A stretch of 64,000 nt of DNA from Enterobacter sp. ENT03 (lineage in GTDB: Bacteria > Pseudomonadota > Gammaproteobacteria > Enterobacterales > Enterobacteriaceae): assembly GCF_019218745.1 (NCBI RefSeq), contig NZ_JAHUXA010000014.1, positions 1-64,000 on the forward strand, read 5' to 3'. Positions 1 to 13,383 of this stretch are shown one piece after another; position 1 is the stretch's first letter; each line of letters begins with the position of its first letter. A program made the translations under genes and the position numbers. A model generated the notes under the pieces. That model was given only the letters and a program-made list of their open reading frames with translations. It made no database searches and was not told the DNA's origin.

Positions 1-301
<301 letters not shown>

Positions 302-342
302 TCAAGGAGAGAGCACGGGATCAATGTTTTTAAAACCTGAGC

Positions 343-2466
<2,124 letters not shown>

Positions 2467-2551
2467 CTATTGCCTTTGGCGTTCAATTTAAGTAGCCCAA
2501 AGCGGGCAGCTTTTGTGAAGCGCCCGCCTGGTGACTATTACTCCGAAGGGA

Positions 2552-3595
<1,044 letters not shown>

Positions 3596-3615
3596 GAAAT
3601 ATACAGCGATCCACA

Positions 3616-3903
3616 CTACCAGGACATCTGAACGGCATGTTTTACCGTCAGGCTGACGAATTCAGTATAGCTGACCCTGGCAATGCTGTTCGAAATTTGA
3701 CCAGAAAGACCGCGCGCGGCGATGTCTTCGTTTAGCGCATGAACCGATATGGGGGCGGCCAGCAATAAATCAAGGTAACGCCCGCCTTCAATGCCCGCGA
3801 TCACCCCATCGGATAAGAGAAGCAGATCGTCCCCCGCCTGCAGCGTACGCAACAGGGCTGTCATATCGCACTGCCAGGGTGAGTGATGCAAAGTATGCAG
3901 CAT
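3616..3903 (-). CDS. tusB: Sulfurtransferase complex subunit TusB
   Basis: A small (95 aa) subunit of the TusBCD heterohexamer, which relays persulfide sulfur from TusA to TusE and MnmA for 2-thiolation of the tRNA wobble uridine. It starts [20 protein letters not shown] and belongs to the DsrH/TusB fold family. It is the third gene of tusD-tusC-tusB, 7 bp after tusC, and lies upstream of rpsL on the same strand as in E. coli. The family is clear from order and sequence. TusB is not the catalytic cysteine carrier. Confidence 0.95.
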   Translation of the reverse strand: MLHTLHHSPWQCDMTALLRTLQAGDDLLLLSDGVIAGIEGGRYLDLLLAAPISVHALNEDIAARGLSGQISNSIARVSYTEFVSLTVKHAVQMSW

Positions 3904-3910
3904 AAGGGCC

Positions 3911-4270
3911 TCAGAACGTCATGACGACATCGTATTTATTGAGCTGGTCACGCAGCGCCTCCGGCTCAAGTGGCTCGACATCAAGTATCAGCGGCGTGGA
4001 TGCCGATAATCCGCGCTCCCGCAGCGACGCCGCACACAGCCAGCACTGTTCGATGTCGTACAACGGCAGCACTTTGAAGGTGGCGATGTAGTCACGCGCC
4101 AGAATCTCAGCAGGCTGCTGTGCTTTCAGCAGCTGGAACACGCCGTCACCGATAAAAAAGACGCCAATCTCTTCAGTCAGCGCCGACATTGCCAGCAGCG
4201 CATCCAGCCCTTCACGACCGGAAGCAGAGCCGTGCGGCGCAGTTTTAAACACAAAAGCGACAGCTTTCAT
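3911..4270 (-). CDS. tusC: Sulfurtransferase complex subunit TusC
   Basis: A DsrF/TusC-fold protein of 119 residues and structural partner of TusB and TusD in the cytoplasmic sulfur-relay complex for mnm5s2U formation. The N-terminus [22 protein letters not shown] matches the family. Its ATG overlaps the tusD stop by one base (TGATG), indicating translational coupling. Gene order tusD-tusC-tusB is conserved. Confidence 0.95.
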   Translation of the reverse strand: MKAVAFVFKTAPHGSASGREGLDALLAMSALTEEIGVFFIGDGVFQLLKAQQPAEILARDYIATFKVLPLYDIEQCWLCAASLRERGLSASTPLILDVEPLEPEALRDQLNKYDVVMTF

Positions 4271-4656
4271 CAGAATTGCACCATTCGATCGCAGGTCAGC
4301 GCGGTTTCTGCCAGCGAGCCAAGGCCGCTCAGCACAAACCCCGGCTGCAAATTCGCACCAGGCAATCCCAGACGACCTGCTTCAGCGTCATCCGTCACGC
4401 CGCGACGCAGCGCTGCCGCGACGCAAATGTGCAGCGCAACCTGATGCTCAGCGTGCAACTGTTGCCAGGCGCGCACCAGATCGAATTCATCGCTGGCCGG
4501 GGCGGTAAGTTGATTGGCGTTATACACGCCCTCCCGGTAAAAAAACACGCTGACCAGCTCATGACCGGTAGCCAGCAACGCCCGGGCAAACTGCCACGCG
4601 CTGCTCGCCTGCTGCGTACCATAGGCGGGGCCTGTGACCAGAATGGCAAACCGCAT
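4270..4656 (-). CDS. tusD: Sulfurtransferase TusD (persulfide carrier)
   Basis: Catalytic subunit of TusBCD (128 aa). Cys78, in the [12 protein letters not shown] stretch, sits exactly where the E. coli TusD active cysteine lies; that residue takes persulfide from TusA and passes it to TusE. The N-terminus [20 protein letters not shown] is typical of DsrE-like proteins. The gene is coupled to yheO upstream (1-base overlap) and tusC downstream (1-base overlap). An intact Cys78 supports a working relay. Confidence 0.97.
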   Translation of the reverse strand: MRFAILVTGPAYGTQQASSAWQFARALLATGHELVSVFFYREGVYNANQLTAPASDEFDLVRAWQQLHAEHQVALHICVAAALRRGVTDDAEAGRLGLPGANLQPGFVLSGLGSLAETALTCDRMVQF

Positions 4657-5378
4657 TACTTCTCTTGCCCCAGAAAATCACCGCTTTTGAACTGGCGGAT
4701 GTAAAGATACACCGTGTGCTTGGAGATATTCAGACGATCGGCGACCTGATTAATCGCATCCTTAATATCGAAAATGCCTTTCTCGTAAAGATTCAAAACG
4801 ATCTGACGATTTTTTGCGTTATTAGAGACGTTACGATCGGCATTCACTTCTTCGATGGTGAACTCCAGCGTTTGCGTTACCAGATCTTCCACCGAGGAGG
4901 CGAAGTTAACCGAGGAACTGACATCCGGCGTTTCCGGCGGCACGAAGGTGCTCATAATCTGTGAGAACGGCACATCAAGATTCATGTTGATACACAGCAG
5001 CCCGATAACCCGATGGTCACGGTTGCGGATGGCGATAGTTTCGGACTTCATCAGCACGCCGCTTTTAGCGCGCGTAAAATAGCATTTGGAGACGCTGCTA
5101 TCCGCACCAGTCATGTCATGCAGCATACGCAGGGCAAGATCCGTGATCGGCGATCCGATTTTGCGGCCGGTGTGTTCACCGTTAGCAATGCGAATGGCGG
5201 AGCATTTAAGATCCTGCAACGAGTGCAATACAATTTCACAGTGGGAGCCAATGAGCATCGCTAACCCGTCCACTACCGCTTCGTAGGATTTGAGGATATC
5301 GAAGTCAGTCTGATCGAAGGGACGTTGATCCAGCAAATCAAGCTCACTGGTTTCGTTGGTTAATAGCGACCTGGACAT
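4656..5378 (-). CDS. yheO: YheO family DNA-binding regulator
   Basis: Predicted cytoplasmic regulator of 240 residues: a PAS-like YheO domain in the N-terminal two thirds, then a C-terminal helix-turn-helix around [20 protein letters not shown]. The chosen start ([13 protein letters not shown]) follows AAGGAG at good spacing and matches the E. coli protein. An upstream in-frame GTG overlaps the ribosome-binding site and was rejected. It is the first gene of a run with tusDCB and overlaps tusD by one base. The related regulator DpiR/DauR of E. coli controls D-amino acid catabolism, but this protein's own targets are not known. Confidence 0.93.
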   Translation of the reverse strand: MSRSLLTNETSELDLLDQRPFDQTDFDILKSYEAVVDGLAMLIGSHCEIVLHSLQDLKCSAIRIANGEHTGRKIGSPITDLALRMLHDMTGADSSVSKCYFTRAKSGVLMKSETIAIRNRDHRVIGLLCINMNLDVPFSQIMSTFVPPETPDVSSSVNFASSVEDLVTQTLEFTIEEVNADRNVSNNAKNRQIVLNLYEKGIFDIKDAINQVADRLNISKHTVYLYIRQFKSGDFLGQEK

Positions 5379-5548
5379 GAAAAAAAACACTCCTTTTCAG
5401 GAGCCTGTCGTTAACTTTTCAGGGCAGGCTCATCATTTACACGGACAACTAAGTTAATACAGCGCGGGCAATGCTTGCCAGCGTTAATTAACTCCGCGGC
5501 GCTGTGGGTCACAGGCGCGTCAGATAGAGTATATATCGGCCCTGCAAT

Positions 5549-5580
5549 AAAAAACCGCCGCCCATTCAGGCGGCGGCTTT
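5549..5580 (-). terminator. Rho-independent terminator after fkpA
   Basis: The arms at 5555-5562 and 5569-5576 form a perfect 8-bp GC stem with a 6-base loop. On the minus strand the stem is followed by a run of six T (5549-5554). It begins just 12 bp past the fkpA stop codon and separates fkpA from yheO. Confidence 0.9.
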
Positions 5581-5588
5581 CAGCATGC

Positions 5589-6410
5589 TTACTTCTTATC
5601 CGCTTCTGCTGCTTTTTCAGCCGGTGCGGCTTCAGCCTGCGCTTCCGCTTTCGGTGCTGGTTTGATGTCTAACAGTTCAACATCAAAGACCAGGGTGGAG
5701 TTTGCCGGAATACCTGGAACGCCGTTTTTACCGTAGGCCAGCGCCGGTGGGATAACCAGCTTGATTTTGCCGCCTTTCTTGATGTTTTTCAGGCCTTCAG
5801 TCCAGCCTGGGATCACACCGTCCAGACGGAATGACAGCGGCTCGCCACGGGTGTAGGAGTTGTCGAACTCTTTACCGTCGATCAGCGTACCTTTGTAGTT
5901 CACCACTACGGTATCGCTGTCTTTCGGTGCGTCGCCGGTGCCTTCTTTCTCTACTTTGTAGAGCAGGCCGGTAGAGGAGGTCTTCACGCCTTTCTCTTTA
6001 GCAAAGGTGTCGCGGTAAGCTTTACCTTTGGTTTCGTTATCTGCTGCGTCTTTATCCATCTTCGCCTGGGCAGAAGATTTCACACGCGTTTCGAAAGCCT
6101 GCAGGGTCTGTTCAATTTCCTGATCGGACAGTTTGCTCTTATCAGCAAAGGCATCCTGAACACCTGCGATCAGCTGATCTTTATCCAGCTTGATACCCAG
6201 TTTTTCCTGTTCTTTCAGGGAGTTTTCCATGTAACGGCCCAGTGACGCGCCAAGCGCGTAGGCCGATTTCTGGTCATCATTTTTGAATGCAGATTTGCTG
6301 TCTGCCGCAGGTGCGGCTTTCGCAGCGGTATCCGCAGCGAAGGTCAGCGGAGCATTCAATGCGACAGCCATCGTCGTTGCCAGCAGCGTTACTTTTAACA
6401 GTGATTTCAT
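5589..6410 (-). CDS. fkpA: Periplasmic FKBP-type peptidyl-prolyl isomerase FkpA
   Basis: Periplasmic chaperone and prolyl isomerase. The 273-residue product has a signal peptide (MKSLLKVTLLATTMAVALNA, cleavage after TFA near residue 25), an N-terminal helical dimerisation/chaperone domain to about residue 145, and an FKBP domain with the VVVNYKGTLIDGKEFDNS, VIPGWTEGL and LVFDVELLDI motifs. The C-terminal Ala/Glu/Lys-rich tail is a little longer than in E. coli (270 aa). A candidate sigma-E promoter lies upstream, fitting its known place in the envelope stress response. Confidence 0.98.
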   Translation of the reverse strand: MKSLLKVTLLATTMAVALNAPLTFAADTAAKAAPAADSKSAFKNDDQKSAYALGASLGRYMENSLKEQEKLGIKLDKDQLIAGVQDAFADKSKLSDQEIEQTLQAFETRVKSSAQAKMDKDAADNETKGKAYRDTFAKEKGVKTSSTGLLYKVEKEGTGDAPKDSDTVVVNYKGTLIDGKEFDNSYTRGEPLSFRLDGVIPGWTEGLKNIKKGGKIKLVIPPALAYGKNGVPGIPANSTLVFDVELLDIKPAPKAEAQAEAAPAEKAAEADKK

Positions 6411-6517
6411 CCATTTCTCCAGGGCCGGGGGGTTCCCCCCTCGTTAACTTAATAAGATGCGTACTATAAAACGTTGCGGAAGAAATCAACATATAGACTT
6501 CCCCGATAATCGCTTCT

Positions 6518-6547
6518 TTTGAGACTATTTTTGTTTAAATTAGTTTC
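6518..6547 (-). promoter_or_regulatory. Candidate sigma-E promoter of fkpA
   Basis: On the minus strand GAAACTA (6541-6547) is followed after 16 bp by TCTCAAA (6518-6524). This resembles the sigma-E pattern GGAACTT-N16-TCnnA. fkpA is a known sigma-E target in E. coli. The distance to the ATG (about 108 bp) leaves a long leader. I call it by pattern only. Confidence 0.5.
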
Positions 6548-6640
6548 TTCAGGACGTCGTATTGCTGCGCGAGGGCGTAAACTTCAGTAGAATCCGCCCG
6601 CCGCGAGGCCCCATAACGACGACAACATGAGAGGTGAATG

Positions 6641-6859
6641 ATGCAGGAAATGACGCTGGAAATGCGACTGGCAGAACTGGAAAGCCGTCTGGCTTTTCAG
6701 GAAATCACCATCGAAGAACTGAACCTGACCGTCACCGCGCATGAGCTGGAAATGGCGAAAATGCGTGAACATTTGCGTCTGATGGCCGATAAAATCAAAG
6801 CCAGCCAGCCGTCACATATCGCGGCGCAATCAGAAGAGACGCCGCCGCCCCACTATTAA
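6641..6859 (+). CDS. slyX: SlyX family protein
   Basis: Small protein of unknown molecular function (72 aa), predicted to be largely one coiled-coil helix (residues about 3-52, heptad-like [20 protein letters not shown]). It has a proline-rich C-terminus ending EETPPPHY. Two adjacent ATGs are possible; the second (6641) has better spacing from GAGGTGA and matches E. coli SlyX. It is convergent with slyD, and the two share a bidirectional terminator. Confidence 0.93.
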   Translation: MQEMTLEMRLAELESRLAFQEITIEELNLTVTAHELEMAKMREHLRLMADKIKASQPSHIAAQSEETPPPHY

Positions 6860-6878
6860 CAGGCAAAAAGTAAGACGT

Positions 6879-6907
6879 AAAAAAAGCGGGATTAACCCGC
6901 TTTTTTT
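6879..6907. terminator. Bidirectional terminator between slyX and slyD
   Basis: A perfect 12-bp inverted repeat, seven A plus GCGGG (6879-6890) and CCCGC plus seven T (6896-6907), with a 5-base loop. It carries a T-run in both directions, so it can end both convergent transcripts. Confidence 0.92.
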
Positions 6908-6935
6908 GATCATGCAGTGTAGAAGCCGCGCCGAA

Positions 6936-7523
6936 TTAATGGCAACCGCAGCCGCCGTGACCGCCGCAACCACCTTTACCGTGCTCATGATCACCGTGAT
7001 CATGGCCGTGGCCGCCGCAGCAACCGTCACCGTGTTCATGGTCGTGATGATGATCGTGCGCACCGTGAACGTGGCCGTGAGCCAGTTCTTCTTCCGTTGC
7101 TTCACGAATGGCAACCACTTCAACGTTGAACTTCAGGTTCTGGCCGGCCAGCATGTGGTTACCGTCAACCACAACGTGATCGTCTTCCACTTCAGTGATT
7201 TCAACCGGTACCGGACCCTGGTCAGTTTCAGCCAGGAAACGCATGCCAACCTGCAGTTCATCAACGCCCATGAAGACGTCTTTCGGTACACGCTGTACCA
7301 GGTTGTCGTCGTACTGACCGTAAGCGTCGTTTGCGGTAACCGCTACATCAAATTTGTCGCCAGGTTCGTGACCTTCCAGCGCGGTTTCCAGACCAGAGAT
7401 CAGGGAGCCGTGACCGTGCAGGTAGTCCAGCGGCGCACTCACCGGAGACTCATCAACCAATACACCGTCTTCTGTACGTACCTGATAGGCCAGGCTGACC
7501 ACCAGGTCTTTTGCTACTTTCAT
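6936..7523 (-). CDS. slyD: FKBP-type PPIase and nickel metallochaperone SlyD
   Basis: Cytoplasmic prolyl isomerase/chaperone that delivers Ni to hydrogenase maturation; in E. coli it is also required for phiX174 lysis. The 195-residue product has an FKBP domain split by the insert-in-flap domain (about 70-125), then a tail from about residue 146 very rich in His, Cys and Gly (e.g. HDHHHDHEHGDGCCGGHGHD) that binds metals. The ATG matches E. coli (MKVAKDLVVSLAYQVRTEDG). It is convergent with slyX and has its own upstream spacer of 94 bp from yheV. Confidence 0.98.
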   Translation of the reverse strand: MKVAKDLVVSLAYQVRTEDGVLVDESPVSAPLDYLHGHGSLISGLETALEGHEPGDKFDVAVTANDAYGQYDDNLVQRVPKDVFMGVDELQVGMRFLAETDQGPVPVEITEVEDDHVVVDGNHMLAGQNLKFNVEVVAIREATEEELAHGHVHGAHDHHHDHEHGDGCCGGHGHDHGDHEHGKGGCGGHGGCGCH

Positions 7524-7617
7524 GATATCTCCTGAGCGTGGGAAAATTGCTGGCGCAGATTGTAACGGAATTCTGCCCCTGTGTACCCTTAAGCATAAAA
7601 AAAGCTGGGGTATATCG

Positions 7618-7818
7618 CTAGTCCGGATGAAAAATGCCGATCACTTGCTCTTCTTTGCGAACATGCTCGCGGGCTTCTTTATCCGCCTCGCGCATCTGAT
7701 GACCGCACTTAACACACTCAACAACATCAATATTATTTTCCCGCCACATGGCCAGCGTATCCTGCGCCTGGCAGGCCGGGCATTTCGCACCGGCGATAAA
7801 GCGTTTACGTATTGTCAT
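7618..7818 (-). CDS. yheV: YheV family zinc-ribbon protein
   Basis: A 66-residue conserved protein of unknown role. Two CxxC pairs (CPAC near residues 13-16 and CVKC near 35-38) form a predicted zinc ribbon; the product ends VIGIFHPD. Two adjacent ATGs are possible: the inner one (7818) matches the E. coli protein length, the outer one would add one Met. It sits 9 bp after the kefB stop and probably shares its transcript, but no functional link to K+ efflux has been shown. Confidence 0.9.
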   Translation of the reverse strand: MTIRKRFIAGAKCPACQAQDTLAMWRENNIDVVECVKCGHQMREADKEAREHVRKEEQVIGIFHPD

Positions 7819-7827
7819 CATTTTGCC

Positions 7828-9633
7828 TCATTCGAATTCATCCCAGCCGTCAAACTGCCGCCGTTCCTGCTGCATCTCACGCTGGAAAATCTCTTCCAGC
7901 TCGCGGCGCGCTTCCCGGACGCGGGAGATTTGTGCCGTATCGCTGTGCACCGGCATCAGTTCGCGCAACATGCGCATGTCCAGACGGCGGAAGTGCAGCT
8001 GCGCGCGCTGGGCCTGATGGGGATGCACGCCCAGCGTGATCAGCGCTTTGCGCCCCAGCTCCAGCGCACTGGAGAAGGTTTCACGGGAGAACTGCGTCAC
8101 GCCCGCCTGTAATAATTCATGTGCTTCTACACGACCCCGCGCACGGGCGAGGATCGCCAGATGCGGGAAGTGCTGCTGGCAGATTTCCACCAGCTTCATG
8201 GTGTCTTCCGGCTCGTTACAGGTAATGACGATGGATTGCGCCGCCTCTGCGCCCGCCGAGCGCAACAGCTCCACCTGCGTGGCATCCCCGTAATAGACTT
8301 TATAGCCGTATTTACGCATCAGGTTGACCGCGCTGATGTCGCGCTCCAGCACCGTAATACGCATTTTATTCGCCATCAGCAGACGCCCGATCACCTGACC
8401 GAAACGCCCAAAGCCGACAACAATCACCTGCGGCTTGTCATCCTCCACCCACGGCGCTTCGTCTTCATCTTCCGGGCCGTTGAAGTGCCGTGACAGCTGT
8501 TTATCCACCACTTTCATCACCAGCGGCGTGGTCATCATCGACAGCGTGACCGTCACCAGCAGCAGCGCCATCTGATCATTGTGGAACAATCTTTGGGATG
8601 ACGCCGCCGAAAAGAGCACAAAAGCAAACTCCCCGCCCTGGCTCAGCACGCCGGCAAACTGCATCCGTTCGGAACGTCGCAGGCCGTACAGCCGCGCCAG
8701 GCCATATAGCACCAGCCCTTTTACGGCCACCAGCACGATGACGCTCACCAGCACCCACAGCAGATGGGTATAAAGGATGCCTAAATTAAGCGACATGCCG
8801 ACGGAGATAAAAAACAGCCCCAGCAGCAGGCCCTTAAAGGGATCGATAGCCATTTCCAGTTCATGACGATACTCACTCTCCGCCAGCAGTACCCCGGCAA
8901 TAAAGGTGCCGAGCGCCATCGACAGGCCGAGCGCATCCATAAACAGCGCCGATCCCAGCACCAGTAACAGCGTGGCGGCGGTAAACACCTCCCGCACACC
9001 GGAACCGGCAATGTAACGAAACACCGGGCGCAGCAGATAACGACCGCCCACCAGCATCCCGGCGAATGCCAGCACTTTCATGCCGATCTTCATCCAGTCG
9101 AGATGCTCGTCGCCATTGCCCGCCAGCAGCGGCACCAGCGCCAGCGCCGGGATCACCGCCAGATCCTGGAACAGCAGCACCGAGAAGCCGAGCTGCCCGC
9201 CTTCGTTGCGGTTCATGCCTTTATCGCGCATCAACTGCAACGCCATCGCCGTCGAAGACATCGCCAGTCCCAGCCCGCCAATCAACGCCGCCTGCCACGA
9301 GAATTCGGTGAGCATCAACAGTCCGGCGAGGATTGCCGCACTCAGCAACACCTGCGCCGCCCCGATGCCGAAAATCGATCGTCGCAGTTGCCACAGCTTC
9401 GACGGGTTCAGCTCCAGGCCGATGATAAACATCAGGAACACCACGCCCAGCTCTGAGAAATGCAGAATTTCATCCACATCACTGATAAACCCGAGTCCCC
9501 ACGGGCCAATAGCAATCCCCGCCAGCAGGTAACCGAGTACCGCGCCGATACCCAGCCTCGCTGCCAGCGGCACCGCCACCACGGCGGCAAACAGGAACAG
9601 CACTCCTGCCAGTAACAGATCAGAACCTTCCAT
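7828..9633 (-). CDS. kefB: Glutathione-regulated K+/H+ antiporter KefB
   Basis: Inner-membrane potassium efflux system that acidifies the cytoplasm when electrophiles form glutathione adducts. The 601-residue protein has an N-terminal CPA2 antiporter domain of about 12 membrane segments (to about residue 385) and a C-terminal RCK_N/TrkA-N domain with the Rossmann motif [12 protein letters not shown] near residue 410. The chosen ATG ([11 protein letters not shown]) overlaps the kefG stop as TGATG; a GTG one codon upstream is less likely. KefG, encoded just upstream, is its activating partner. Confidence 0.97.
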   Translation of the reverse strand: MEGSDLLLAGVLFLFAAVVAVPLAARLGIGAVLGYLLAGIAIGPWGLGFISDVDEILHFSELGVVFLMFIIGLELNPSKLWQLRRSIFGIGAAQVLLSAAILAGLLMLTEFSWQAALIGGLGLAMSSTAMALQLMRDKGMNRNEGGQLGFSVLLFQDLAVIPALALVPLLAGNGDEHLDWMKIGMKVLAFAGMLVGGRYLLRPVFRYIAGSGVREVFTAATLLLVLGSALFMDALGLSMALGTFIAGVLLAESEYRHELEMAIDPFKGLLLGLFFISVGMSLNLGILYTHLLWVLVSVIVLVAVKGLVLYGLARLYGLRRSERMQFAGVLSQGGEFAFVLFSAASSQRLFHNDQMALLLVTVTLSMMTTPLVMKVVDKQLSRHFNGPEDEDEAPWVEDDKPQVIVVGFGRFGQVIGRLLMANKMRITVLERDISAVNLMRKYGYKVYYGDATQVELLRSAGAEAAQSIVITCNEPEDTMKLVEICQQHFPHLAILARARGRVEAHELLQAGVTQFSRETFSSALELGRKALITLGVHPHQAQRAQLHFRRLDMRMLRELMPVHSDTAQISRVREARRELEEIFQREMQQERRQFDGWDEFE

Positions 9634-10187
9634 CACAGGCCTCCCGTGGCAACAGGTGCGGCCAGCCAGTCACCGTACGCTCTGGCGTGGCTCGCCAGCT
9701 CATCCGGCCGTTGCCGCCGCGCACGGTAGATAATCATCGGCGTAAGCCAGTGCATTTTGCACATCGCTGCCGTCAGTTCGAAGGGGCGCAAAATATCGCT
9801 CATTGGATAGCGGTTCAGGGCGTCATAACGATAGGCACTCTCCGGCTCGCCGGTCGTGATGACGCTACGCCAGTACTTTCCCGCCAGTTGATTTCCCCCC
9901 GGCCCGCTGGCAAAGCCGCGGCTTAATACGCGATCCAGCCACTCTTTCAGCAGCGCCGGACAGCTGTAGGTATAGAGGGGATGCTGGAACACGATCACAT
10001 CGTGCTCGCGCAGCAGCGCCTGCTCATGGGGAATATCGATAAAGAAATCAGGATAATGTGCATAGAGATCATGCACCGTGACATTGTTGAGTTGCGTTGC
10101 CGGTTTAAGTAAGACCCGGTTGGCGACCGACTCTCCGGATTCCGGATGGGCATATAACAGCAATACTTTCGCTGTTGGTGACATCAT
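9633..10187 (-). CDS. kefG: KefB ancillary quinone oxidoreductase KefG
   Basis: A flavodoxin-fold NAD(P)H:quinone oxidoreductase-type protein that binds the cytoplasmic face of KefB and is required for its full activity. The 184-residue product starts [20 protein letters not shown] and keeps the family motifs [20 protein letters not shown] and [14 protein letters not shown] longer reading frame upstream adds nine unrelated residues; the chosen ATG follows GGGAGGGGA. The stop overlaps the kefB ATG by one base, so the pair is translationally coupled. Confidence 0.96.
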   Translation of the reverse strand: MMSPTAKVLLLYAHPESGESVANRVLLKPATQLNNVTVHDLYAHYPDFFIDIPHEQALLREHDVIVFQHPLYTYSCPALLKEWLDRVLSRGFASGPGGNQLAGKYWRSVITTGEPESAYRYDALNRYPMSDILRPFELTAAMCKMHWLTPMIIYRARRQRPDELASHARAYGDWLAAPVATGGL

Positions 10188-10335
10188 TCCCCTCCCGGGC
10201 GTCGTGCACGTCATTTTAATGATTTTGTGTATAAGCTTCGTTTTGGGCTACCATGGCGCCCCGGTGCGGCGGATCGCCCACTACCCTAAAATATCATAAT
10301 GACAAATTAATATAGTCGGAACATAACGGCGCTCT

Positions 10336-12240
10336 ATGATTGTTTTCTCCTCGTTACAAATTCGTCGCGGCGTACGCGTCCTGCTGGACAATGCCACTGC
10401 CACCATCAACCCTGGTCAAAAAGTCGGGCTGGTCGGTAAAAACGGCTGCGGGAAATCCACGCTGCTGGCGCTGTTAAAAAACGAACTCAGCGCCGACGGC
10501 GGCAGCTTCACCTATCCGGCAAACTGGCAGCTGGCGTGGGTGAATCAGGAAACCCCGGCGCTCAGCGAACCCGCGCTGGATTACGTGATTGACGGTGACC
10601 GCCAGTACCGACAGTTTGAAGCCGAACTGAACGCCGCCAACGAACGTAACGACGGTCATGCCATTGCCACGGTGCACGGCAAGCTCGACGCCATCGACGC
10701 CTGGACCATCCGCTCCCGCGCCTCCAGCCTGCTGCACGGCCTCGGCTTTTCGAATGAACAGCTTGAGCGCCCGGTAAGCGACTTCTCCGGGGGCTGGCGT
10801 ATGCGCCTTAACCTGGCGCAGGCGCTGATTTGCCGTTCCGATTTACTGCTGCTCGATGAACCCACCAACCACCTCGATCTTGACGCGGTGATCTGGCTGG
10901 AAAAATGGCTGAAAAGCTATCAGGGCACGCTGATTTTGATTTCCCATGACCGTGACTTCCTCGATCCGGTGGTGGACAAAATTATTCATATCGAACAGCA
11001 AAATATGTTCGAGTACACCGGCAACTACAGCGCTTTCGAGCGCCAGCGTGCGACGCGGCTGGCCCAGCAACAGGCCACCTACGAAAGCCAGCAGGCGCGC
11101 GTGGCGCATCTGCAAAGCTTTATCGATCGTTTCAAAGCCAAAGCCAGCAAAGCCAAACAGGCGCAGAGCCGTGTGAAAATGCTGGAACGTATGGAGCTTA
11201 TCGCCCCGGCGCACGTGGATAACCCGTTCCACTTCAGCTTCCGCGCACCGGAAAGCCTGCCGAATCCGCTGCTGAAAATGGAAAAGGTCAGCGCCGGGTA
11301 TGGCGATCGCACCATTCTGGATTCCATCAAGCTTAACCTCGTGCCCGGCTCCCGCATCGGCCTGCTGGGGCGTAACGGCGCGGGTAAATCAACGCTGATC
11401 AAACTCCTGGCGGGCGAGTTAAATCCAGTCAGCGGTGAGATTGGTCTGGCGAAAGGCATCAAGCTGGGTTACTTCGCCCAGCATCAACTGGAATTTTTAC
11501 GCGCAGATGAATCCCCGATCCAGCACCTGGCGCGCATTGCGCCGCAGGAGCTGGAACAGAAACTGCGCGACTATCTTGGCGGCTTCGGTTTCCAGGGCGA
11601 TAAAGTCAGCGAAGTAACCGAACGCTTCTCCGGCGGCGAAAAAGCCCGTCTGGTACTGGCGCTTATCGTCTGGCAGCGCCCTAACCTGCTGCTGCTTGAT
11701 GAACCGACCAACCACCTGGATCTGGACATGCGCCAGGCGCTGACCGAAGCGCTGATCGAATTCGAAGGCGCGCTGGTCGTCGTTTCGCACGACCGTCACC
11801 TGTTGCGCTCCACCACCGATGAGTTTTATCTGGTGCACGGCGGTAAAGTCGAAGCCTTCGACGGCGATCTGGAAGATTATCAGCAGTGGCTGAGCGACAT
11901 TCAGAAACTGGAAAACCAGCCTGCTGACGGCGCGAAAGATAACGTCAACAGCGCCCAGTCGCGTAAAGATCAGAAGCGTCGTGAAGCTGAACTGCGCACG
12001 CAAACGCAGCCGCTGCGCAAAGAGATCGCTCGTCTGGAAAAAGAGATGGAAAAACTCCAGGCGCAGCAGGCGGCAGCGGAAGAAAAACTGGGTGACAGCG
12101 AGCTGTATGACCAGAGCCGTAAAGCCGAACTCACCGCCTGTTTACAGGCGCAGGCCAGCGCGAAAGCCGGTCTTGAAGCGTGTGAAATGGCCTGGCTTGA
12201 AGCCCAGGAACAGCTGGAAACCATGCTGCAAAGCGACTGA
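10336..12240 (+). CDS. yheS: ABC-F family ATPase YheS
   Basis: A soluble ABC-F protein (634 aa) with two nucleotide-binding domains and no membrane segments. ABC-F proteins act on ribosomes; the exact job of YheS is not settled. Walker A motifs are GKNGCGKST near residue 35 and GRNGAGKST near 346. Signature motifs are FSGGWRM and FSGGEKAR; Walker B LLLLDEPTNHLDLD occurs twice. A charged coiled-coil tail (about 535-630) closes the protein. The C-terminus is three residues shorter than in E. coli. In E. coli yheT follows directly; here mdcR starts two bases after the stop codon. Confidence 0.95.
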   Translation: MIVFSSLQIRRGVRVLLDNATATINPGQKVGLVGKNGCGKSTLLALLKNELSADGGSFTYPANWQLAWVNQETPALSEPALDYVIDGDRQYRQFEAELNAANERNDGHAIATVHGKLDAIDAWTIRSRASSLLHGLGFSNEQLERPVSDFSGGWRMRLNLAQALICRSDLLLLDEPTNHLDLDAVIWLEKWLKSYQGTLILISHDRDFLDPVVDKIIHIEQQNMFEYTGNYSAFERQRATRLAQQQATYESQQARVAHLQSFIDRFKAKASKAKQAQSRVKMLERMELIAPAHVDNPFHFSFRAPESLPNPLLKMEKVSAGYGDRTILDSIKLNLVPGSRIGLLGRNGAGKSTLIKLLAGELNPVSGEIGLAKGIKLGYFAQHQLEFLRADESPIQHLARIAPQELEQKLRDYLGGFGFQGDKVSEVTERFSGGEKARLVLALIVWQRPNLLLLDEPTNHLDLDMRQALTEALIEFEGALVVVSHDRHLLRSTTDEFYLVHGGKVEAFDGDLEDYQQWLSDIQKLENQPADGAKDNVNSAQSRKDQKRREAELRTQTQPLRKEIARLEKEMEKLQAQQAAAEEKLGDSELYDQSRKAELTACLQAQASAKAGLEACEMAWLEAQEQLETMLQSD

Positions 12241-12242
12241 CC

Positions 12243-13178
12243 ATGAACCACGACATCCTCAGTGAGATCACGTTTCGCAAGCTCGCCATTTTCATGACGT
12301 TTATGGAGAAGGGGAACATTGCCCGCACCGCCGAAGCGCTGGCGTTAAGCGGCGTCAGCGTACATCGCGCGCTGCATACGCTGGAAGAGAACGTGCGCTG
12401 TCCACTGTTCGTGCATAAAGGTCGCACCCTGATGCCGCTACCGGCGGCATGGACGCTGTTGGAGTATTGTCAGGAAGTCACGCAACTGATGACGCGCGGT
12501 CTGGAAGAGGCGCGCAAAGCCGCAGGCGTCGGTCAGGGACGGCTACGCGTGGGGACGCTCTACTCGCTGACGCTGGAAACCGTGCCACGGCTGATTATGG
12601 GCATGAAGCTGCGCCGTCCGGAGCTGGAGATAGCGCTGACCATGGGCTCTAACGACACGCTGTTGCACATGCTGGAGGCCGGGGAGCTGGACGCGATCAT
12701 CATTTCGCTGTCAGAGGCGCAAATCGATCGCAACAGCCTCGAAGTGCTGCCGCTGTTTCACGATGATATTTTTCTCGCTGCCCCCGCATCCGCCACGCTC
12801 AACCTGTCAGCACCGGCGGATTTGCGCGATTTCCGCCAGCAAAAATTTGTCTCGCTGGCAGAAGGTTTTGCCACCTACGCAGGCTTTCAGGAAGCGTTTC
12901 ACATTGCCGGCTTTGAGCCGGAGATCGTCACCCGCGTGAACGACATTTTCTCGATGCTGAGTCTGGTGCAGGCAGGCGTTGGCTTTACCCTGATGCCAGG
13001 CCGCATGAAGAAAGTGTACGAAAACTCGGTGCAGCTGTTAAAACTCGCCGAGCCGTACCAGATGCAGCAGCAAATCGCCATCGTCTTTCCCCGCAACCGC
13101 GAGCACGATCCCAGCCTGCTGGCGCTCGCCGCCGAGGGCCGCATGTACGCCCGCAGTTTGCAGGAAGCGGGTAGCTGA
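12243..13178 (+). CDS. mdcR: LysR-type regulator of malonate decarboxylase genes
   Basis: LysR family activator (311 aa): an N-terminal winged helix-turn-helix (about residues 8-66, with MEKGNIARTAEALALSGVSV), then a substrate-binding effector domain (about 95-300). Sequence resembles Klebsiella MdcR, and it lies at the 3' side of the mdc operon on the opposite strand, 205 bp from mdcH. The ATG is only two bases after the yheS stop, so it is probably co-transcribed with yheS rather than divergent from its targets as many LysR genes are. A palindrome upstream of mdcA is a likely target. Confidence 0.9.
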   Translation: MNHDILSEITFRKLAIFMTFMEKGNIARTAEALALSGVSVHRALHTLEENVRCPLFVHKGRTLMPLPAAWTLLEYCQEVTQLMTRGLEEARKAAGVGQGRLRVGTLYSLTLETVPRLIMGMKLRRPELEIALTMGSNDTLLHMLEAGELDAIIISLSEAQIDRNSLEVLPLFHDDIFLAAPASATLNLSAPADLRDFRQQKFVSLAEGFATYAGFQEAFHIAGFEPEIVTRVNDIFSMLSLVQAGVGFTLMPGRMKKVYENSVQLLKLAEPYQMQQQIAIVFPRNREHDPSLLALAAEGRMYARSLQEAGS

Positions 13179-13189
13179 GTTGAATCTGT

Positions 13190-13380
13190 CAGGTGGCGCT
13201 TCGCTTACCCGACCTACACGACTCTATGACGGACCTTTTTGCCGGGTGGCGGCTGCGCCTGACCCGGCCTACGCGATCTACATACTATGTCGTTGTAGGC
13301 CCGGCAATGCTTACCCGACCTACATGACAACGCGATCGGCGTAATTTTGTAGGCCCGGCAAGCCTGCGCCGCCGGGCAAT
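13190..13380. repeat. REP/BIME cluster between mdcR and mdcH
   Basis: At least four REP-like units of the type GCCGGGTGGCGnnnnCGCCTnACCCGGCCTAC lie in alternating orientation, near 13190-13217, 13237-13275, 13294-13324 and 13350-13380. They fill the convergent gap. Such elements stabilise mRNA 3' ends and can bind gyrase or IHF. Confidence 0.85.
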
Positions 13381-13383
13381 GCG

